A stretch of 31,129 bases of DNA from CAZFAP01 sp964516325 (GTDB taxonomy: Bacteria; Auribacterota; JABMQX01), in contig CAZFAP010000037.1 in assembly GCA_964516325.1 (NCBI GenBank), forward strand, positions 1-31,129. Direction: 5' to 3'. Below the pieces are notes generated by a model. It ran no database searches. It worked only from the letters and a program-made list of their open reading frames with translations, and was not told the DNA's origin. Below are positions 30,872-31,129 of the stretch, piece by piece; within the stretch, counting starts at the first letter, position 1; each line of letters begins with the position of its first letter. The position numbers were made by a program, and so were the translations under genes.

Positions 30872-31129
30872 ATGGGAATGACGATTACGGAAAAAATACT
30901 TGCCGCTCGCGCCGACAGGGACTATCTCCGCCCCGGCGAGATGATCATGGCGAAGGTGGACATCGCCCTCGGCAACGACATCACCGCGCCCATCGCCATC
31001 GAAGTCTTCGAGAAGACCCATGTCGGAGAAGTCTTTGATCGAGAGAGAATCGCTCTCGTTCCCGACCATTTCGCCCCGAACAAGGACATCAAGAGCGCCG
31101 AGCAGTGCAAGCTGATGAGGGAGTTCGCC
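30872..31129 (+). CDS. leuC: 3-isopropylmalate / homoaconitate dehydratase large subunit, N-terminal part
   Basis: Eighty-six codons are open from ATG 30872 to the window's right edge. GAGGTGA lies about 8 nt upstream. The protein begins MGMTITEKILAA and continues with LRPGEMIMAKVDIALGNDIT, the family's NDITAPIAI, and RIALVPDHFAPNKDIKSAEQ. This is the N-terminal region of LeuC/HacA proteins of the aconitase superfamily, in the ~420-residue subtype. The enzyme binds a [4Fe-4S] cluster and isomerises 2- to 3-isopropylmalate in leucine biosynthesis. Homoaconitase or a related substrate cannot be excluded from this fragment. Confidence 0.92.
   Translation, partial: MGMTITEKILAARADRDYLRPGEMIMAKVDIALGNDITAPIAIEVFEKTHVGEVFDRERIALVPDHFAPNKDIKSAEQCKLMREFA

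Overview
The window looks like a GC-rich bacterial chromosome segment from a Planctomycetota/PVC-like or similar environmental lineage. The clues are a secreted parallel beta-helix repeat protein of the 'probable extracellular repeat / POMP' type, a secreted formylglycine-generating-enzyme-fold protein, a DUF5060-type secreted glycosidase-like protein, and long intergenic spaces full of small palindromic dispersed repeats (AGGAT, CGCAGAG, CGCCAAGACG and GGGCGAGACGCCC families). The phylum is an inference; no rRNA or tRNA gene was seen.

Layout. 1-4750 (minus) is one giant, left-truncated beta-helix gene that runs off the edge. 5365-9723 (minus) holds an FGE-fold protein, a radical SAM protein, a papain-like cysteine peptidase homologue and a 66-residue basic protein, with two consensus sigma70-type promoters just upstream. 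10211-11362 (plus) is UDP-GlcNAc 2-epimerase (wecB), convergent with rpsT (minus). 12002-17069 (minus) holds a DUF5060/glycosidase-like secreted protein, comEC and a small membrane protein transcribed with comEC. 17388-20303 (plus) holds a secreted protein of unknown function, a 122-residue conserved-looking protein and a VIT/CCC1-like membrane protein. 20416-21792 (minus) holds an antitoxin-like/PIN pair with a shortened PIN, a 63-residue protein and a zinc-ribbon-like protein. About 1 kb of repeats follows. 22829-26100 (plus) is a Type IIG (Eco57I-like) restriction-modification gene broken by a -1 frameshift. 26791-30522 (plus) is a six-PAS hybrid histidine kinase, and 30872-31129 is the start of leuC (or homoaconitase large subunit).

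Most interesting. (1) A ~54-bp block occurs identically at 5184-5237 and 6625-6678 and in diverged form at 17013-17069, each time upstream of a minus-strand gene. Inside it is a sigma70-like promoter (TTGCYT, 17 nt, TGG-TATGWA), so it is either a promoter-carrying dispersed repeat or a conserved regulatory block. (2) The copy at 5184 is preceded by a remnant of the radical SAM gene's 3' end: the tail ESLLAYFxLYFS is kept almost entirely through synonymous differences. (3) The papain-like peptidase plus 66-residue protein cassette has its own tandem promoters and is the best candidate for an undescribed two-gene system. No function can be assigned to it from sequence alone.
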